From positions 241,181 to 305,180 of the forward strand of contig CANJUR010000001.1 of assembly GCA_947477565.1 (NCBI GenBank): 64,000 nt of DNA. Reading direction: 5' to 3'. The DNA is from Deltaproteobacteria bacterium (lineage in GTDB: Bacteria; Myxococcota_A; Polyangia; Polyangiales; Ga0077539). The notes under the pieces were generated by a model. It was not told the DNA's origin. It did not search any database and saw only the letters and a list, made by a program, of their open reading frames with translations. A program made the translations under genes and the position numbers. This document shows, piece by piece, positions 62,553-64,000 of this stretch (position 1 is its first letter; every line of letters starts with the position of its first letter).

Positions 62553-63365
62553 ATGATCGATCACTTCATCACCATCGAAATGCTCGCGCGAGGCTGCGAG
62601 GCAGAGTTGCACCTCAACGATGTGCCCTTCGCCCGGTGCGACGGGCGCGGCGAGACGCTTGGGGCGCCCGTGCATCTCCACCTGGTCGATGGCCGCAACG
62701 AGATCGCCGTGCTGATTCGGCCCGGCGTGCTGCCGGGCACCTTCCTCGCGGGCGACGACGAGCGGCGGGCGTGGGACGCGACGAGCGCCGAGGTCAGCGT
62801 GAAGCTCGCGCGCCATCCCCGCGGCACCCTGCTCGGCGGCCCCGATGGCGTCGTGCTCGCCAAACTCAGCTGGAAAAGCCCTCACCCGCGGTCCCGCCCG
62901 TATCCCGCGGTGACGGCCACGCAGGTCGATCTCAGCCCTGGTTTTGGGCGCTGGGCGTGGCAGGACGGCGAGCCGCTGTCCCTGGGTCCGGCGCTCGACG
63001 CCGAGGTGCGCGCGCTGCTCGAACCCCTCATGGCCGACATGGCCGATGGGCTCTTCTTCTCGTGGATCAAAGCGCAGGCCATCGGCTTCGCGGAGAACGA
63101 TCGCGCGTATGAAAAGCTCGAGGGCTCCACCGGCGCCGAGGCCCTCAAGCTCATCGAGATGGATCGCCTCGAGCGCCGATGGTCCTTCGACCCGCCGGGC
63201 TGGGATGCGCTGGCGCTGCGGAGCTGCGGCCGCGGCCGGTTGGTGCAGTTGCTCGCGCTGGACGGCAGGCCGTTTCTTCGCACTTCGGAGTGCGAAAACG
63301 GCGCACTCAACTACTTCCCTGCGATGCTCGCGCGGCTCGACGGCACGCTGAAAATAGTACGATGA
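62553..63365 (+). CDS. Conserved-looking protein of the right-end operon (270 residues)
   Basis: Start MIDHFITIEMLARGCEAELH, 9 bases after the giant gene with a GAGAGGGA ribosome-binding site. The N-terminal 90 residues are beta-rich (CEAELHLNDVPFARCDGRGE, GRNEIAVLIRPG), like a small galactose-binding or Ig-like domain. The C-terminal half is mixed (WAWQDGEPLSL, VRALLEPLMADMADGLFFSW, GRGRLVQLLALDG). From memory it resembles proteins found beside VgrG and similar spike genes, but I could not tie it to a named family. A role as assembly factor or accessory of the giant protein is plausible. Confidence 0.55.
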   Translation: MIDHFITIEMLARGCEAELHLNDVPFARCDGRGETLGAPVHLHLVDGRNEIAVLIRPGVLPGTFLAGDDERRAWDATSAEVSVKLARHPRGTLLGGPDGVVLAKLSWKSPHPRSRPYPAVTATQVDLSPGFGRWAWQDGEPLSLGPALDAEVRALLEPLMADMADGLFFSWIKAQAIGFAENDRAYEKLEGSTGAEALKLIEMDRLERRWSFDPPGWDALALRSCGRGRLVQLLALDGRPFLRTSECENGALNYFPAMLARLDGTLKIVR

Positions 63366-63372
63366 GCCTGCC

Positions 63373-63747
63373 ATGCTGAAGATCAGACAGGGGCAGTGGG
63401 AAGCCCTGGCCGCGCAAGGCCGCAAGCGGTGGTGCGATGGCGCAATCGCCGACCTGCTTAGCGACCAGACGGGCCCGATGCGGAACGAGTCCGAGCTTCG
63501 GGCGACGCTCGATCGCGCCCTCGATTTCGCGGCTGAGCATGGGATGCAAGGCGGCGATCTTGTGCTGAGGGTGTATGCGCTGATGGCTCAATGGGGGGAC
63601 GACTTCGCGCGCTCGGAGAAGACACCGTGGGCGGCGCGAGTGCTCGCCTGGGAGGACTCAACGCCGGCGAAGAAGCTCGCGGCGCTGGAGTTCTACGGCG
63701 GGCGACAATTCGAAGCGGCGCTCAGAGAACGGCTGCGCGGTCACTGA
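63373..63747 (+). CDS. Small helical protein, T6SS-associated type
   Basis: A 124-residue protein starting MLKIRQGQWEALAAQGRKRW, 7 bases after the previous stop. The order of motifs, with MLKIRQGQWEAL at the N-terminus, ELRATLDRALDFAAEHGMQG in the middle and WGDDFARSEKTPWAARVLAW toward the end, is the layout I remember for small helical proteins downstream of type VI secretion spike and effector genes in several proteobacteria. Function of those proteins is not known to me with certainty. There is no signal peptide. The gene closes the operon; the window ends about 250 bases later. Confidence 0.6.
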   Translation: MLKIRQGQWEALAAQGRKRWCDGAIADLLSDQTGPMRNESELRATLDRALDFAAEHGMQGGDLVLRVYALMAQWGDDFARSEKTPWAARVLAWEDSTPAKKLAALEFYGGRQFEAALRERLRGH

Positions 63748-64000
63748 AGAGGCAATACCGACTTGCACGGACGACTGCGAGCCGTCCGAGGCCGCCCACG
63801 GGCAGAACTAATCAGGGATGCGGGGAACGCTCGTAACTCTGCTGAAACACTGACCCGGAAACCGTCGCACAAGCGCGGGCCGAGGAAACCGAGCTTGCGC
63901 GCGGACCGCCGCTGGATCGAAGTCGGAGGCTTCCATTGGGTCGAGAAAGCCACCGCTCGTACCCGACGCCGGAAGTGACCGGTGGGGTTCGCGAGCCCCC
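63748..64000. other. Right-edge stretch without a recognised gene
   Basis: No gene could be supported in the last 253 bases. Short open frames exist on both strands but are Arg-rich and have no ribosome-binding site. A gene starting past the edge cannot be excluded. Confidence 0.5.

Noticed and set aside
63763..63978. 71-codon frame at the right edge
   Set aside because: TTG start without ribosome-binding site; Arg/Lys-rich sequence with no family.

Overview
The window is GC-rich DNA with dense genes, very short intergenic gaps and strong G/C third-position bias. The gene content points to a myxobacterium (Myxococcota). Seen directly: many lipoproteins with Asp/Ala/Gly linkers after the lipobox, two large Ser/Thr kinases, a thrombospondin-type-3/OmpA porin-like protein, a 22-unit Cys-rich surface protein, a myxobacterial-style disulfide repeat at the left edge, and a PilZ-type protein. 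A Polyangiales/Sandaracinaceae relative is my best guess; this is inference from gene style, not from a marker gene. No rRNA, tRNA or CRISPR array was recognised.

Layout. 1-3.2 kb: end of a surface protein with a proprotein-convertase-like P domain, a DUF2490 outer-membrane protein, a thioesterase and a small lipoprotein. 3.3-6.2 kb: a zinc-ribbon methyltransferase, then a scar holding two decayed IS91-family transposases in opposite orientation. 6.2-10.7 kb: housekeeping genes (RpoH-like sigma factor overlapping rsmI; trpS). 10.7-19.1 kb: envelope genes (repeat-bearing candidate lipoprotein, SUMF1-fold lipoprotein, cytochrome c lipoprotein, TonB receptor, TPR lipoprotein) and a membrane-anchored Ser/Thr kinase. 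19.2-21.7 kb: radical SAM/SPASM enzyme, lipoprotein and pyrE. 21.9-28 kb: giant Cys-rich/Gly-rich surface protein, a palindromic repeat cluster and an alpha/beta hydrolase lipoprotein. 28-34.1 kb: metabolic enzymes (acyl-CoA dehydrogenase, ThDP enzyme, SDR, PhzF-like). 34.1-41.7 kb: a ribF cluster, PhoD-like phosphatase, a tiny basic protein, the OmpA/TSP3 protein and a membrane protein. 41.7-45.8 kb: metK, a PpiC-type isomerase, rlmI and a lipoprotein. 45.9-53.3 kb: a PknK-like kinase/ATPase, recJ, a NiCoT-like transporter and a GNAT acetyltransferase. 53.4-54.4 kb: a PilZ-like protein with Gln/Ala/Pro repeats.

The most unusual part is the right end (about 54.4-63.7 kb). It is a tight run of same-strand genes: a lipoprotein-like frame with no normal start codon, a 302-residue helical protein overlapping it by 8 bases, a 2,269-residue protein with no signal peptide built from about ten beta-sandwich-like repeats plus a C-terminal coiled coil, a 270-residue protein and a 124-residue helical protein. 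From memory the last gene resembles small proteins found beside type VI secretion spike/effector genes, so the run could be a contractile-injection cargo module. No VgrG, PAAR, Hcp or sheath gene lies in the window, so this is a hypothesis.

How genes work together. Several short-gap or overlapping pairs suggest co-transcription: sigma factor-rsmI, pyrE-lipoprotein, the gene starting at 10729 with the SUMF1-fold gene (ATGA overlap), SDR-PhzF (TGAATG junction), the ribF group, rlmI-PpiC and the five-gene run at the right end. Asp-rich DAGFD-type linkers recur in at least three otherwise unrelated lipoproteins, which suggests a shared way of holding domains away from the membrane.
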